A DNA stretch of 64,000 nucleotides from Variovorax sp. DXTD-1 (GTDB lineage: Bacteria > Pseudomonadota > Gammaproteobacteria > Burkholderiales > Burkholderiaceae_C). Where the stretch lies: assembly GCF_003984625.1 (NCBI RefSeq), contig NZ_RWKH01000001.1, positions 248,001 through 312,000 of the forward strand, in the 5' to 3' direction. The notes beneath the pieces were generated by a model that had not been told where the DNA came from, did not search any database, and worked only from the letters and a program-made list of their open reading frames with translations. Shown piece by piece: positions 38,151 through 46,725 of the stretch. The stretch's first letter is position 1; each line of letters opens with the position of its first letter. The position numbers were made by a program, and so were the translations under genes.

Positions 38151-38990
38151 ATGTCACAGGCGATCAGTCCCGAGTTGAAGGAATGGCTGGTGTCGCAGCT
38201 CGCGGCGGGGCATTCGGTGCCCGCGCTGCGCGCCTCGATGCGTGCGGCCGGCTGGCAGGACGCCGCCACCGACCTCGCGCTGGCGCAGCTCGAGGCTGGG
38301 TTCCCACATGTGGAGGTTTCCAAGCCACGCCGCACCGACATGCCCGGCCCCAACCTGGAAGGCGCGCCGCTCTATATCGATGCCGGCGACCGCCGCGTCC
38401 AGGTGCTGCACACCATGCAGCATCCGCGTGTCGTCGTCTTCGGCAACCTCTTGTCCCCTGAAGAGTGCGAAGGCCTGATTGCCGCCGCGCGCGTGCGCCT
38501 TGCGCGATCGCTCACGGTCGAAACCCGCACCGGCGGCGAGGTGCTGAATGTCGACCGCACCAGCGACGGCATGTTCTTCGAACGCGGTGAAAACGAAATC
38601 GTCGCCCGCCTCGAGCAGCGCATTGCCGCGCTGCTTCGCTGGCCGGTGGAGTTCGGTGAAGGCCTGCAGATCCTGCGCTACGCGCCCGGCGCCCAGTACC
38701 GCCCGCACTACGACTACTTCGACCCCGGCGAGCCGGGCACGCCGACCATCCTCAAGCGCGGCGGCCAGCGCGTGGCCACGCTGGTGATGTACCTGCAGGA
38801 GCCCGAGCAGGGCGGCGCCACCACCTTCCCGGACGTCGGCCTGGAAGTGGCGCCCGTGCGCGGCACCGGCGTGTTCTTCAGCTACGAAGAACCCGACCCC
38901 GCCACCCGCACGCTGCACGGCGGCGCACCGGTGCTCGCGGGCGAGAAGTGGGTGGCCACCAAGTGGCTGCGCGAACGCGAATTCAAATAG
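38151..38990 (+). CDS. 2-oxoglutarate-Fe(II) oxygenase, prolyl 4-hydroxylase type
   Basis: 279 residues. A helical N-terminal region (about 1-60) is followed by the double-stranded beta-helix domain. The iron ligands are HYDYFD (His-x-Asp) and the distal His in LHGGAPV, and the 2OG-binding Lys is in EKWVATKWLRE. It matches bacterial prolyl-4-hydroxylase-like enzymes that hydroxylate proline or another residue in a protein. The target is not known; nearby genes do not point to one. It starts one base after yaaA. Confidence 0.87.
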   Translation: MSQAISPELKEWLVSQLAAGHSVPALRASMRAAGWQDAATDLALAQLEAGFPHVEVSKPRRTDMPGPNLEGAPLYIDAGDRRVQVLHTMQHPRVVVFGNLLSPEECEGLIAAARVRLARSLTVETRTGGEVLNVDRTSDGMFFERGENEIVARLEQRIAALLRWPVEFGEGLQILRYAPGAQYRPHYDYFDPGEPGTPTILKRGGQRVATLVMYLQEPEQGGATTFPDVGLEVAPVRGTGVFFSYEEPDPATRTLHGGAPVLAGEKWVATKWLREREFK

Positions 38991-38999
38991 AACGAACCC

Positions 39000-39899
39000 A
39001 TGAAGCTCCAAGCCAACGGATTGCAGATCGAGGTCGAAGACACCGGCGGCGAAGGGCGCCCGGTCGCCTTGCTCATCATGGGTCTGGGCATGCAGCTCGT
39101 CGGTTGGCCGCAGCCTTTTGTGCAGGCGCTGGTCGATGCGGGCTTTCGCGTGGTGCGCCACGACAACCGCGACATCGGCCTGAGCCAGGGCTTCGATCAT
39201 GCGGGGACCGGCAACATCGTGTGGGAAAGCATTCGCCAGCGCCTGGGCCTGCAGGTGCGCTCGGCCTACACCCTGCAAGACATGGCGCGCGATTCGCTCG
39301 GCGTGCTCGACGCACTGGGCATCAAGCATGCGCACGTCATCGGCGCCTCGATGGGCGGCATGATTGCGCAGCACCTGGCCGCCGACGCACCCGACCGCGT
39401 GGCCAGCCTCGTGAGCATCATGAGTTCGAGCGGTGCGCGCGGCCTGCCCGGCCCCCGGAGCGACGTGGCCGCCATGCTGCTGCGCCGTCCGCTGGGCGGC
39501 GGAGAGGCTGAACTGGTGGCGCACAGCATCAAGCTGCTCAGGCTCATCCAGAGCCCCGCCTATCCGCAAAGCACCGAAGAGCTGGCCGAGCGCCTCACCT
39601 TCAGCATGCGCCGCGCCTACCGTCCGGCCGGCATGTTCCGCCAGATGCTCGCCATCGGCGCCGACTCGCGCCGGCCCGAGGTGCTGCCGCGCATCAAATG
39701 CCCGACGCTCGTGCTGCATGGCGAGGCCGATGCGCTGGTGCCGATGGTCTGCGGGCAGGACACCGCCAAGCGCATTCCCGGCTCGAAATTCATCAGCATT
39801 CCCGGCATGGGCCACGACCTGCCGCCCGAGGTGTGCGCCATCCTCGTCAATCACATCGCCCCGTTCCTGCACGCGGCCGAAGAACACCACAAGCCATGA
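39000..39899 (+). CDS. Alpha/beta-fold hydrolase
   Basis: 299 residues. [15 protein letters not shown] leads to the oxyanion region, [14 protein letters not shown] follows, and the nucleophile elbow is [12 protein letters not shown]. The acid (GEADALVP) and His (GMGHDLPP) complete the triad. No signal peptide. The fold covers esterases, lipases and C-C hydrolases; similar proteins are often called carboxylesterase or 3-oxoadipate enol-lactonase-like. It overlaps the queF start by four bases (ATGA), so translation is coupled. The substrate is not evident. Confidence 0.85.
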   Translation: MKLQANGLQIEVEDTGGEGRPVALLIMGLGMQLVGWPQPFVQALVDAGFRVVRHDNRDIGLSQGFDHAGTGNIVWESIRQRLGLQVRSAYTLQDMARDSLGVLDALGIKHAHVIGASMGGMIAQHLAADAPDRVASLVSIMSSSGARGLPGPRSDVAAMLLRRPLGGGEAELVAHSIKLLRLIQSPAYPQSTEELAERLTFSMRRAYRPAGMFRQMLAIGADSRRPEVLPRIKCPTLVLHGEADALVPMVCGQDTAKRIPGSKFISIPGMGHDLPPEVCAILVNHIAPFLHAAEEHHKP

Positions 39900-40783
39900 G
39901 CCTGGACAACATTCCCCCCAACCCGAACCCAAATTCGAACACGCCCGAGCAGTCGCAACTGGGCCGCGCCTCGGACTACGCCGACAAGTACGACGCCTCG
40001 CTGCTCTTTCCGATTGCGCGCGCCACACAGCGTGAAGCCATGGGCATTGCCGCCGGTGCGCTGCCTTTCTTCGGCGCCGACCTCTGGACCGCCTTCGAAG
40101 TGAGCTGGCTCAACCTGCGCGGCAAGCCGCAACTGGCCATCGCGCACTTCACCATTCCCTGTGAAACGCCCAACATCATCGAGAGCAAGTCGTTCAAGCT
40201 GTATCTCAACAGCTTCAACAGCACCGCTTTCGCGAGCATCGATGCCGTGCGCGATCGCATGCGCGCCGACCTGACCGAGGCGCTCTGGCGCGGCGGCGAC
40301 CACTCCGCCGGCATTGGCGTGAAGCTGCTCGCGCCGGACATGTTCGACCGCGAGCCCGTGCATGAACTCGACGGGCTCGACCTTGATCGGCTCGACATCG
40401 AGTGCACCCACTACCAGCCCGCGCCCGAGCTGCTGTCGAGCGACGCCACCCAGCCGCCCGTCAACGAAACGCTCACCAGCCGCCTGCTCAAGAGCAATTG
40501 CCTCGTCACCGGGCAGCCCGACTGGGGCAGCGTGCAGATCCGCTATAGCGGCCCTGCCATCGACCAGGCCGGCCTGCTGGCGTACATCGTGAGCTTTCGC
40601 AACCACCACGAGTTTCACGAGCCGTGTGCCGAGCGCATCTTCACGGACATCTGGAACCGCTGCAAACCGAACAAGCTTGCGGTGTATGCGCGCTACACGC
40701 GGCGCGGCGGGCTCGACATCAACCCGTTCCGCACCAGTTGGCCGCAGGCGCTGCCGCCGAACATCCGCACCGCGCGGCAATAA
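39896..40783 (+). CDS. queF: NADPH-dependent 7-cyano-7-deazaguanine reductase
   Basis: 295 residues, the long bimodular (YqcD/QueF type II) form. The QueF signature ESKSF is at 96-100, the catalytic Cys202 in [15 protein letters not shown] with Asp209, and [10 protein letters not shown] holds substrate contacts. QueF reduces preQ0 to preQ1 in queuosine synthesis. The start ATG overlaps the hydrolase stop. Other que genes are not in the window. The N-terminal 20 residues are Asn/Pro rich and variable in the family. Confidence 0.95.
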   Translation: MSLDNIPPNPNPNSNTPEQSQLGRASDYADKYDASLLFPIARATQREAMGIAAGALPFFGADLWTAFEVSWLNLRGKPQLAIAHFTIPCETPNIIESKSFKLYLNSFNSTAFASIDAVRDRMRADLTEALWRGGDHSAGIGVKLLAPDMFDREPVHELDGLDLDRLDIECTHYQPAPELLSSDATQPPVNETLTSRLLKSNCLVTGQPDWGSVQIRYSGPAIDQAGLLAYIVSFRNHHEFHEPCAERIFTDIWNRCKPNKLAVYARYTRRGGLDINPFRTSWPQALPPNIRTARQ

Positions 40784-40811
40784 CGAAGAGGGTGCCGCCG
40801 AAGCCCCTCTT

Positions 40812-40883
40812 CGGAAATCCGGAACTCGCCAGCCGGACCCTGTGGCATTCTGGAACTGCCCGTGAACTGCGGGCGGATTTCCG
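40812..40883. promoter_or_regulatory. Long-spaced inverted repeat upstream of the SDR gene
   Basis: CGGAAATCCG (40812-40821) and CGGATTTCCG (40874-40883) are perfect 10-base inverted arms 52 bases apart, the second ending 12 bases before the SDR start codon. They could be paired operator half-sites or a large hairpin. A small CCGAAG/CTTCGG hairpin (40798-40814) overlaps the first arm. Confidence 0.45.
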
Positions 40884-40895
40884 GAGCAGGCACAC

Positions 40896-41801
40896 ATGGT
40901 TGAAGGAAAAGTGGTCGTTGTTACTGGCGCGGGCGGCGGTATCGGCCGCGACATCGCGCTGGCAATGGCGAAGAGCGGCGCCAAGGTGGTGGTCAACGAC
41001 ATCGGCGCCGCACTCGACGGCGCGGGCGGCAACGCCGGCCCCGCGCAGCAGGTGGTCGACGAGATTCGTGCCGCCGGTGGCCAAGCCGTGCCCAACACCG
41101 ACAGCGTGGCCGAAGCGGCCAGTGCGGCGCGCATCGTCGAATGCGCGGTCGAGAGCTTCGGCCGCATCGACGCCGTGGTCAACAACGCCGGCATCCTGCG
41201 CGACCGCTTCTTCCACAAGATGTCGGTCGACGAATGGGACGCCGTGATCAAGGTGCACCTCTACGGCGCCTACTACGTGAGCCGCGCGGCGGCCACGCAC
41301 TTCAAGGAACAGAACTCCGGCGCCATGGTGCACATGACCTCGACCTCGGGCCTCATCGGCAATTACGGCCAGGCCAATTACGCGGCGGCCAAGCTCGGCA
41401 TCGCGGCGCTGTCCAAGTCGATTGCGCTCGACATGCTCAAGTTCAACGTGCGCTCCAACTGCATTGCGCCCTTCGCGTGGAGCCGCATGATCGGCGCCAT
41501 TCCCACCGACACCGACGAGCAGCGCGCCCGCGTCGACAAGATCAAGCAGATGACGCCCGCCAAGGTCGCGCCGCTCGCGGTGTACCTTGCGAGCGAAGCG
41601 GCCGACGCGGTCAACGGCCAGATCTTCTCGGTGCGCAACAACGAAATTTCGCTCATCAGCCAGCCGCGGCCGGTGCGCTCCATTCACCGCTCCGAGGGCT
41701 GGACACCGCAGAGCATTGCCGAGCACGCCATGCCCGCCATGCGCGCGAGCTTCTATCCGCTGGACCGCTCGGCGGACGTGTTCAGCTGGGACCCGGTCTG
41801 A
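40896..41801 (+). CDS. SDR family dehydrogenase, 3-hydroxyacyl-CoA dehydrogenase-like
   Basis: 301 residues. The cofactor loop TGAGGGIGRD, NNAGILRD, the catalytic Ser in MTSTSGLIGN and YxxxK in YAAAKLGIAAL are all present. Sequence style matches the (3R)-hydroxyacyl-CoA dehydrogenase part of multifunctional enzyme type 2 and bacterial homologues, with a 60-residue C-terminal extension after the usual core. It opens a long block of genes containing acyl-CoA dehydrogenases, a CoA ligase and arylmalonate decarboxylase, so an oxidation step in the same pathway is likely. Substrate unknown. Two LysR genes follow. Confidence 0.82.
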   Translation: MVEGKVVVVTGAGGGIGRDIALAMAKSGAKVVVNDIGAALDGAGGNAGPAQQVVDEIRAAGGQAVPNTDSVAEAASAARIVECAVESFGRIDAVVNNAGILRDRFFHKMSVDEWDAVIKVHLYGAYYVSRAAATHFKEQNSGAMVHMTSTSGLIGNYGQANYAAAKLGIAALSKSIALDMLKFNVRSNCIAPFAWSRMIGAIPTDTDEQRARVDKIKQMTPAKVAPLAVYLASEAADAVNGQIFSVRNNEISLISQPRPVRSIHRSEGWTPQSIAEHAMPAMRASFYPLDRSADVFSWDPV

Positions 41802-41838
41802 GGTCAAACCCCGAGAAGGGCGCGCGCAGCGCCATTCG

Positions 41839-41881
41839 CCGGACAATGCAGGCTTCTTTCCTTTCTGGCGTGCTTGTCCGG
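41839..41881. promoter_or_regulatory. Inverted repeat overlapping the first LysR start
   Basis: CCGGACAA (41839-41846) and TTGTCCGG (41874-41881) are perfect 8-base inverted arms; the last base of the second arm is the first base of the LysR GTG start. This is well placed for autoregulation. Confidence 0.4.
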
Positions 41882-42771
41882 TGAACCTGCATTTCGACCT
41901 GTTCGACCTGAAACTGTTCGTCTACGTGGCGGACGCGCGCAGCCTCACGCGCGGCGCCGAGAAAGCCTGCATCTCGCTGGCGGCCGCTTCCACGCGCATC
42001 AAGCAGATGGAAGAGGCCGTGGGCGGCAAGCTGCTGCACCGCAGCGCGCAGGGCGTGAGCCTCACGGCCGCGGGGCAGGCGGTGCTCTATCACGCCAAGC
42101 GCGTGATGCAGCAGATGGAGCATCTGCGCTGCGACATGCAGGACTTCGGCAAGGGCATCAAGGGCCACGTGCGCGTGTTCGCCAACACCACCTCGATCAC
42201 CGAATACCTGCCGCAGAAGCTCGCGGGTTTTCTCACGCAGCATCCGGCCGTGCAGGTGGACCTGCGCGAATACCTGAGCGAGGAGATCGTTCGCGCCGTG
42301 GCCGACGGCGAGGCCGACATCGGCATCCTGGCCGGCGACGTGCACACCGGCGAATTCGACGCGCGCCCCTTCGGCCGCAACCAGCTCGTGCTGGTGGTGC
42401 CCAAGACGCATCACCTGGCGGGGGCGCCTTCGGTAGCCTTCGCCGACACGCTCGACGAGCAGCATGTGGGCCTGCACCACGGCAGTGCCATTCACCGCTT
42501 TTTGCAGCGCCGCGCCGAGCTGGCCGGCCGCGGCTTCAATCCGCGCATCCAGGTCAGCAGCTTCGAGGCCATCTGCCTGATGATCGAAGCGGGCGTGGGC
42601 GTCGGCGTGCTGCCGGCCTCGTCGGCGCAGCGGCTGTCGATGGCAATGCGGATCTCGACGGTGGCACTCAGCGATGAATGGGCGGAGCGAGAACTCAAGC
42701 TGATCGCGCGCGACCGCGAGCAGCTGCCGGCTTCGGCGCGCGAGCTGTTCGATCACCTCGCCGTGGCCTGA
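41881..42771 (+). CDS. LysR family transcriptional regulator (first of tandem pair)
   Basis: 296 residues from a GTG start. The helix-turn-helix lies at about 20-55 (SLTRGAEKACISLAAASTRI), followed by the linker and a periplasmic-binding-like effector domain with VRVFANTTSITEYLPQKL and IQVSSFEAICLMIEAGVGVG. The next gene, 17 bases downstream, is a clear paralogue with the same LAAAS recognition segment. An 8-base inverted repeat overlaps its start codon. Given its position it probably controls the carboxylate-degradation genes that follow; the inducer is unknown. Confidence 0.88.
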   Translation: MNLHFDLFDLKLFVYVADARSLTRGAEKACISLAAASTRIKQMEEAVGGKLLHRSAQGVSLTAAGQAVLYHAKRVMQQMEHLRCDMQDFGKGIKGHVRVFANTTSITEYLPQKLAGFLTQHPAVQVDLREYLSEEIVRAVADGEADIGILAGDVHTGEFDARPFGRNQLVLVVPKTHHLAGAPSVAFADTLDEQHVGLHHGSAIHRFLQRRAELAGRGFNPRIQVSSFEAICLMIEAGVGVGVLPASSAQRLSMAMRISTVALSDEWAERELKLIARDREQLPASARELFDHLAVA

Positions 42772-42788
42772 AAAAAAGACGTGCAGCC

Positions 42789-43676
42789 ATGTCCGCCGAT
42801 CTGAAGTCGCTGCGCCTGTTCGTGGCCGTGGCCGATCACGGCAGCATCAGTGAAGGGGCCAAGCGCTGCCATATTGCGCTGGCAGCCGCGAGCAAGCGCA
42901 TCTCCGATCTCGAGGCCCGCGCACGGCTGCCCCTGCTGGTGCGCCATGCGCGCGGCGTCACGCTCACTTCAGCCGGCCACGGTCTGCTGCTGCATGCGCG
43001 TGCCGTGCTCTCGGCCATGGACCGGCTGGGCGCGGAGCTCGACGACTTCCAGAACGGCGTGGCGGGCGTGGTCAGCATCACGGCCAACGCGTCCACCATT
43101 GCGCAGTTCCTGCCCGCGCAGATCGGCTCCTTCCTGCGGCTGCATCCCGTGCTCAAGATCGACCTGCAGGAGCGCGCCAGCACCGAGGTGGTGAAAGCCG
43201 TGCAGGCCGGCCTGGCGGACATCGGCGTGATCGAGGGCAACACGCCAGCCGACATGCTCGAATGCCTGCCCTACCGCAGCGATGAACTGGCCGTGGTGGT
43301 GGCGCGCGACCATCCGCTGGCCAGGCGCAAGCGCATCGGCGTGGAGGAAGTGCTGCGGCACGACCATATCGTGGTGCGCGAAGGCACGGCGCTGCACCGC
43401 GTGCTGCTGAACGCGGCGCTGGAGGCGCAGCTGCCGCTCAAGGTGCGCATGCAGGTGGGCAGCTTCGACATGGTGTGCCGCATGGTGGAGCAGGGCGTGG
43501 GCATCGGCGTGCTGCCCTACGCGGCCATCCTGCCGCAGCTGCAGATATTGAAGCTGCGCTGCCTGAAGCTCGATGCGCCGTGGGCGGTGCGCCGCCACCT
43601 GCTGTGCGTGCGGCGGCAGCAAGACCTGACCGCCGCAGCGCGCTCGGTGCTGGAACATCTGGGCCGGCCCGACTGA
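42789..43676 (+). CDS. LysR family transcriptional regulator (second of tandem pair)
   Basis: 295 residues from the ATG at 42789. N-terminal helix-turn-helix (SISEGAKRCHIALAAASKRI) and an effector domain with VVSITANASTIAQFLPAQI and MQVGSFDMVCRMVEQGVGIG. These segments align closely with the upstream LysR, so the two arose by tandem duplication. The pair precedes the enolase-superfamily, Bug receptor and decarboxylase genes and probably regulates them, perhaps responding to different ligands. A 9-base-pair hairpin follows directly after the stop. Confidence 0.88.
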   Translation: MSADLKSLRLFVAVADHGSISEGAKRCHIALAAASKRISDLEARARLPLLVRHARGVTLTSAGHGLLLHARAVLSAMDRLGAELDDFQNGVAGVVSITANASTIAQFLPAQIGSFLRLHPVLKIDLQERASTEVVKAVQAGLADIGVIEGNTPADMLECLPYRSDELAVVVARDHPLARRKRIGVEEVLRHDHIVVREGTALHRVLLNAALEAQLPLKVRMQVGSFDMVCRMVEQGVGIGVLPYAAILPQLQILKLRCLKLDAPWAVRRHLLCVRRQQDLTAAARSVLEHLGRPD

Positions 43677-43682
43677 GCCCGG

Positions 43683-43703
43683 GCCTTCGCGCGGCGCGAA
43701 GGC
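43683..43703 (+). terminator. Strong hairpin after the second LysR gene
   Basis: GCCTTCGCG and CGCGAAGGC pair perfectly around a CGG loop, seven bases after the LysR stop. No T tract follows, so it is either a Rho-assisted end or an mRNA-protecting/processing hairpin separating the regulators from the structural genes. Confidence 0.4.
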
Positions 43704-43783
43704 TCGTGTCCGCCAAAAACGAATTGTTCCCCGCAGCCTGCGCGCCAAGAATGGTGGCGCAACCGCAAGCAAAGGAGACATTC

Positions 43784-44938
43784 TTGAAGATCACCCGCGT
43801 CAGCGCCACGCCGCTGAACATTCCCGTCACCATCGACGTGCTGGGGCTGAACAAGCAGACCTCGCTCTCCCTGTGCCTGACCGAGGTCGAGACCGACACC
43901 GGCCTCGTCGGCCATGGCATGACGGCCATCACCGAAGAAGAGATCATTGCCGCCGCCGTGCGCGAGGTGGCCGGCCCGGCGCTCGTCGGCGAAGACCCGA
44001 TGGCCACCGAGCGGCTGTGGGAGAAGCTCTACTGGCTGCTCTCCCCCCGCGGCCAGACCGGCTATGCAAGCCACACCATCGCCGCGCTCGACATCGCGCT
44101 GTGGGACCTGAAGGGCAAGGCGCTCGGCCAGCCGCTGTGGCGCCTGCTGGGCGGTGCCCGTTCGAAAGTGCCGGTCTATGCGACCTTCGGCTTCGGCTTC
44201 TTCGAGCGCGACCAGCTCGCCGCCGCCGCCAAGCTCTGGGTTTCGCAAGGCTTCCAGCGGCTGAAGATGACGGTCGGCGGCCATGCGCTCGCGCGGCGCG
44301 ACGAGCCGCGGCCCATCGACGAGGTCATTGCAGAAGACGTGCGCCGCGTGGCCGCCGTGCGCGAGGCGGTCGGGCCCGACGTGAAGCTGTATGTCGATGC
44401 CAACTGCGGCCTCGACCTGTTCCACGCGACCGAGCTCGCGCGCCGCATCGAGCCTTACGGCATCAGCTTCTTCGAGGAGCCGCTCACGCAGAATGACGTG
44501 CGCCAGATGGCCCAGCTGCGTGCGCGCACCAGCATTCCGCTGGCCTGCGGCCAGAACGAAGGGCTGGCCTTCCGCTTTCGCGACCTGCTGGTGAACCAGG
44601 CGGCCGACGTGCTGCAGCCCAACGTGACCATCTCAGGCGGCTATTCGCAGTGCCTGAAGATCGCGGGCATGGCGCAGGCCTTCAACGTGCCGATCGACAA
44701 CGGCGGCGCCTGGCCCTTTCACAACATGCACCTGCATGCGGGTGTTTCGAACGGCGGCATGGCCGAATACCACTACGTGGCGGTGCAGATGCTCAAGCAG
44801 ATCTTCGACGGCCTGCCGGTACCGCAAGACGGCTGGCTGCATCTGCCAGAGACCCCGGGCCTGGGCTTCGCGCCCAATGCCGAGCGGGTGCGCGAGCTCG
44901 CGAAGCTGCCCACTTCTCACGGCAAGGGAAAAGCCTAG
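43784..44938 (+). CDS. Enolase-superfamily protein (mandelate racemase/muconate lactonizing enzyme-like) with altered active site
   Basis: 384 residues from a TTG start with AAAGGAG 6 bases upstream. The N-terminal capping domain and the TIM barrel are complete (ASHTIAALDIALWDLKGKAL, LGGARSKVPVYATFGFG). By alignment with mandelate racemase from memory: Lys161 replaces K164, Thr163 replaces K166; Asp205 (YVDANCG) and Glu231 (FFEEPL) are the first two metal ligands; Gln257 (ACGQNEG) stands at the third ligand E247; Asn280 (LQPNVTISGG) at D270; no His is clear at H297. The scaffold is therefore clear but the chemistry is not the standard racemase or dehydratase. It begins the decarboxylase gene run. 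Some catalytic assignments could shift with a structural alignment. Confidence 0.8.
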   Translation: MKITRVSATPLNIPVTIDVLGLNKQTSLSLCLTEVETDTGLVGHGMTAITEEEIIAAAVREVAGPALVGEDPMATERLWEKLYWLLSPRGQTGYASHTIAALDIALWDLKGKALGQPLWRLLGGARSKVPVYATFGFGFFERDQLAAAAKLWVSQGFQRLKMTVGGHALARRDEPRPIDEVIAEDVRRVAAVREAVGPDVKLYVDANCGLDLFHATELARRIEPYGISFFEEPLTQNDVRQMAQLRARTSIPLACGQNEGLAFRFRDLLVNQAADVLQPNVTISGGYSQCLKIAGMAQAFNVPIDNGGAWPFHNMHLHAGVSNGGMAEYHYVAVQMLKQIFDGLPVPQDGWLHLPETPGLGFAPNAERVRELAKLPTSHGKGKA

Positions 44939-44975
44939 AAATGAACGCCCCCCGAAGGGCCGTATTGGAGACACG

Positions 44976-45980
44976 ATGAAAGCCAGAGATATTGTTCGCC
45001 CTGCACGCCGCGAGGCGCTGCGTGCTGCCATGGCACTGGGCCTCGCGGGCCTGTTTGCCGCGCCCGCCGCGTGGGCCCAAAGCTACCCTGACAAGCCGAT
45101 CCGGCTCGTGGTCGGCTACTCGGCCGGAGGCGGCGTCGATGCGGTCGCGCGCCTGCTTGGAACGCGGCTTTCAGCGGTCCTGGGTCAGCAAGTGATGATC
45201 GACAACCGCACCGGCGCCACCGGGCTGATCGCGGCCGAGTTCGTCGCCAAGGCGCCGCCCGACGGCTACACGCTCATGATGGGGGACAGCGCCTTGCTCA
45301 TCGCCAAGCTGCTGCAGCCGAAGATCGGGCTCGATCCGCTCACCAGCTTCAAGCCGGTGGCGGGCGCTTTCGTCTCGCCGCTGATGATTGTCACGGGCAA
45401 CGACTTTCCGGCCAAGACGCCGGCCGAACTGGTGAAGGAGCTCAAGGCCAACCCCGGGCGCTATTCGTTCGCCACCTCGGGCGTTGGCACGGTGCAGCAC
45501 CTGGGTTTCGAGATGCTGAAGCAATCGAGCGGGAGCAACGTGGTGCACGTGCCTTACCGCGGCGCCGCGCAGATCGTGCCCGACGTGGTCGGCGGGCAGG
45601 TGCCCATTGGCGTGGTCAGCGCCACGGCCGGCATGGCGCAAGCCAAGGCCGGCAAGCTGCGCGCAATTGCGCTCATGAACACCGCGCGGCTCGAAGGCGC
45701 CGAGAGCGTGCCGCCGCTGGCCGATGCGCTGCCGGGCTTCGACGTGGCACCGCGGATCTTTGTGCTTGCGCCCGCCGGCACGCCCGACGAAATCGTCGAC
45801 AAGCTCTCGGCCGCCGTAAAGGCGGTACTCGGCACGCCCGAGGCGGGCGCCGCGGCCGCTGCGCAGGGCACGCTGCGCGCCTACGCCACACCGGCGCAGC
45901 TCGGCAAGGACATGGCCGAAGAAACCAGGCGCTGGCAGCGCATCATTGCCGAGCAGAACATCGTGGCGGAGGGCAAGTAG
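44976..45980 (+). CDS. Bug/TctC family receptor, decarboxylase-linked
   Basis: 334 residues from the ATG at 44976 (TTGGAG upstream). A signal peptide with an RRE basic stretch ends AWA before Q35. The mature fold starts YPDKPIRLVVGYSAGGGVDA and contains NRTGATGLIAAEFVAKAPPDG and HVPYRGAAQIVPDVVGGQV. It is sandwiched between the enolase-superfamily gene (37-base gap) and arylmalonate decarboxylase (no gap; the decarboxylase ribosome binding site lies inside its end). It probably captures the substrate of that enzyme, a malonate-like acid. No tctAB carrier is nearby. Confidence 0.9.
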   Translation: MKARDIVRPARREALRAAMALGLAGLFAAPAAWAQSYPDKPIRLVVGYSAGGGVDAVARLLGTRLSAVLGQQVMIDNRTGATGLIAAEFVAKAPPDGYTLMMGDSALLIAKLLQPKIGLDPLTSFKPVAGAFVSPLMIVTGNDFPAKTPAELVKELKANPGRYSFATSGVGTVQHLGFEMLKQSSGSNVVHVPYRGAAQIVPDVVGGQVPIGVVSATAGMAQAKAGKLRAIALMNTARLEGAESVPPLADALPGFDVAPRIFVLAPAGTPDEIVDKLSAAVKAVLGTPEAGAAAAAQGTLRAYATPAQLGKDMAEETRRWQRIIAEQNIVAEGK

Positions 45981-46697
45981 ATGGCACCGCTGCCGCACCT
46001 TGGCCTGATCGTGCCGCCAGCGGCCGGCGCCGTGCCGGTCGATGGCCCGCTGCTGTACGGCGAGCGCATCCGCTTCAGCGCGCTCGGCCTGGGCCTCGGC
46101 GAAATCTCGACGCGCGGATACACCGAGGTGATCGATTCGGTGGTGGAGAAGGCGGTAGCGCTCAAGGCAGAAGGCGTTTCCGCGGTCTCGCTCATGGGCA
46201 CCTCGTTGAGCTTTTTTCGCGGGGCAGATTTCAATGCGCAACTGCAGGCCGAGATGGCACGGGCGACCGGCTTGCCCTGCACCACCATGAGCAACGCCAT
46301 CGTCGGCGCGCTGCGTCAGCTGGGCGTGCGGCGCGTGGCAGTGGCCACCGCCTACATCGACGAGGTCAACGCACACCTGCGGCGCTACCTCGAACAGAGC
46401 GGCTTCGAGCCGCTGGCGCTCGAAGGGCTGGCGATCTCCGACGTGCAGGCAGTGGGCCAAGTGCCTACGCAGGTTCTGGTCGACCTGTGCCTGCGGGTGT
46501 TCGATGCACAGCCCGGGGCGGACGGCATTCTCATCTCGTGCGGCGGGCTGGTCACGCTCGATGCGGTGCGCGAAGTGGAAGCGCGGTTGCAGCTGCCGGT
46601 GGTGTCGAGCTCGCCAGCCGGCTTCTGGGACCTGGTGCGCACCGCGGGCTTCGATGCGCGCTCGGCCGGGCAGGGCCGGCTCTTCGCCGAGGCCTGA
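45981..46697 (+). CDS. Arylmalonate decarboxylase (Asp/Glu racemase fold)
   Basis: 238 residues. Arylmalonate decarboxylase (AMDase, EC 4.1.1.76) removes CO2 from aryl- or alkenyl-malonates without cofactor to give chiral monocarboxylates. The active-site residues of the Bordetella bronchiseptica enzyme appear one position lower here: Tyr47, Gly73-Thr74-Ser75 in SLMGTSLSFFRG (Gly where racemases have the first Cys), Tyr125 in ATAYIDEVN, and Cys187-Gly-Gly in SCGGLVTLD. LIVPPAAGAVPVDG and VSSSPAGFWDLVR are also shared. The gene starts at the base after the Bug receptor stop, so it is coupled to it. Maleate isomerase and Asp/Glu racemase are excluded because the first catalytic Cys is Gly. The natural substrate is unknown. 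Confidence 0.88.
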   Translation: MAPLPHLGLIVPPAAGAVPVDGPLLYGERIRFSALGLGLGEISTRGYTEVIDSVVEKAVALKAEGVSAVSLMGTSLSFFRGADFNAQLQAEMARATGLPCTTMSNAIVGALRQLGVRRVAVATAYIDEVNAHLRRYLEQSGFEPLALEGLAISDVQAVGQVPTQVLVDLCLRVFDAQPGADGILISCGGLVTLDAVREVEARLQLPVVSSSPAGFWDLVRTAGFDARSAGQGRLFAEA

Positions 46698-46725
46698 GGG
46701 CCAAACAAAGTTACGGGAAGACCCC

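Noticed and set aside
45981..46697. Calling this gene aspartate/glutamate racemase or maleate isomerase
   Set aside because: The first catalytic Cys of those enzymes is Gly73 here, and the whole Tyr-Gly-Thr-Ser-Tyr-Cys pattern is that of arylmalonate decarboxylase.
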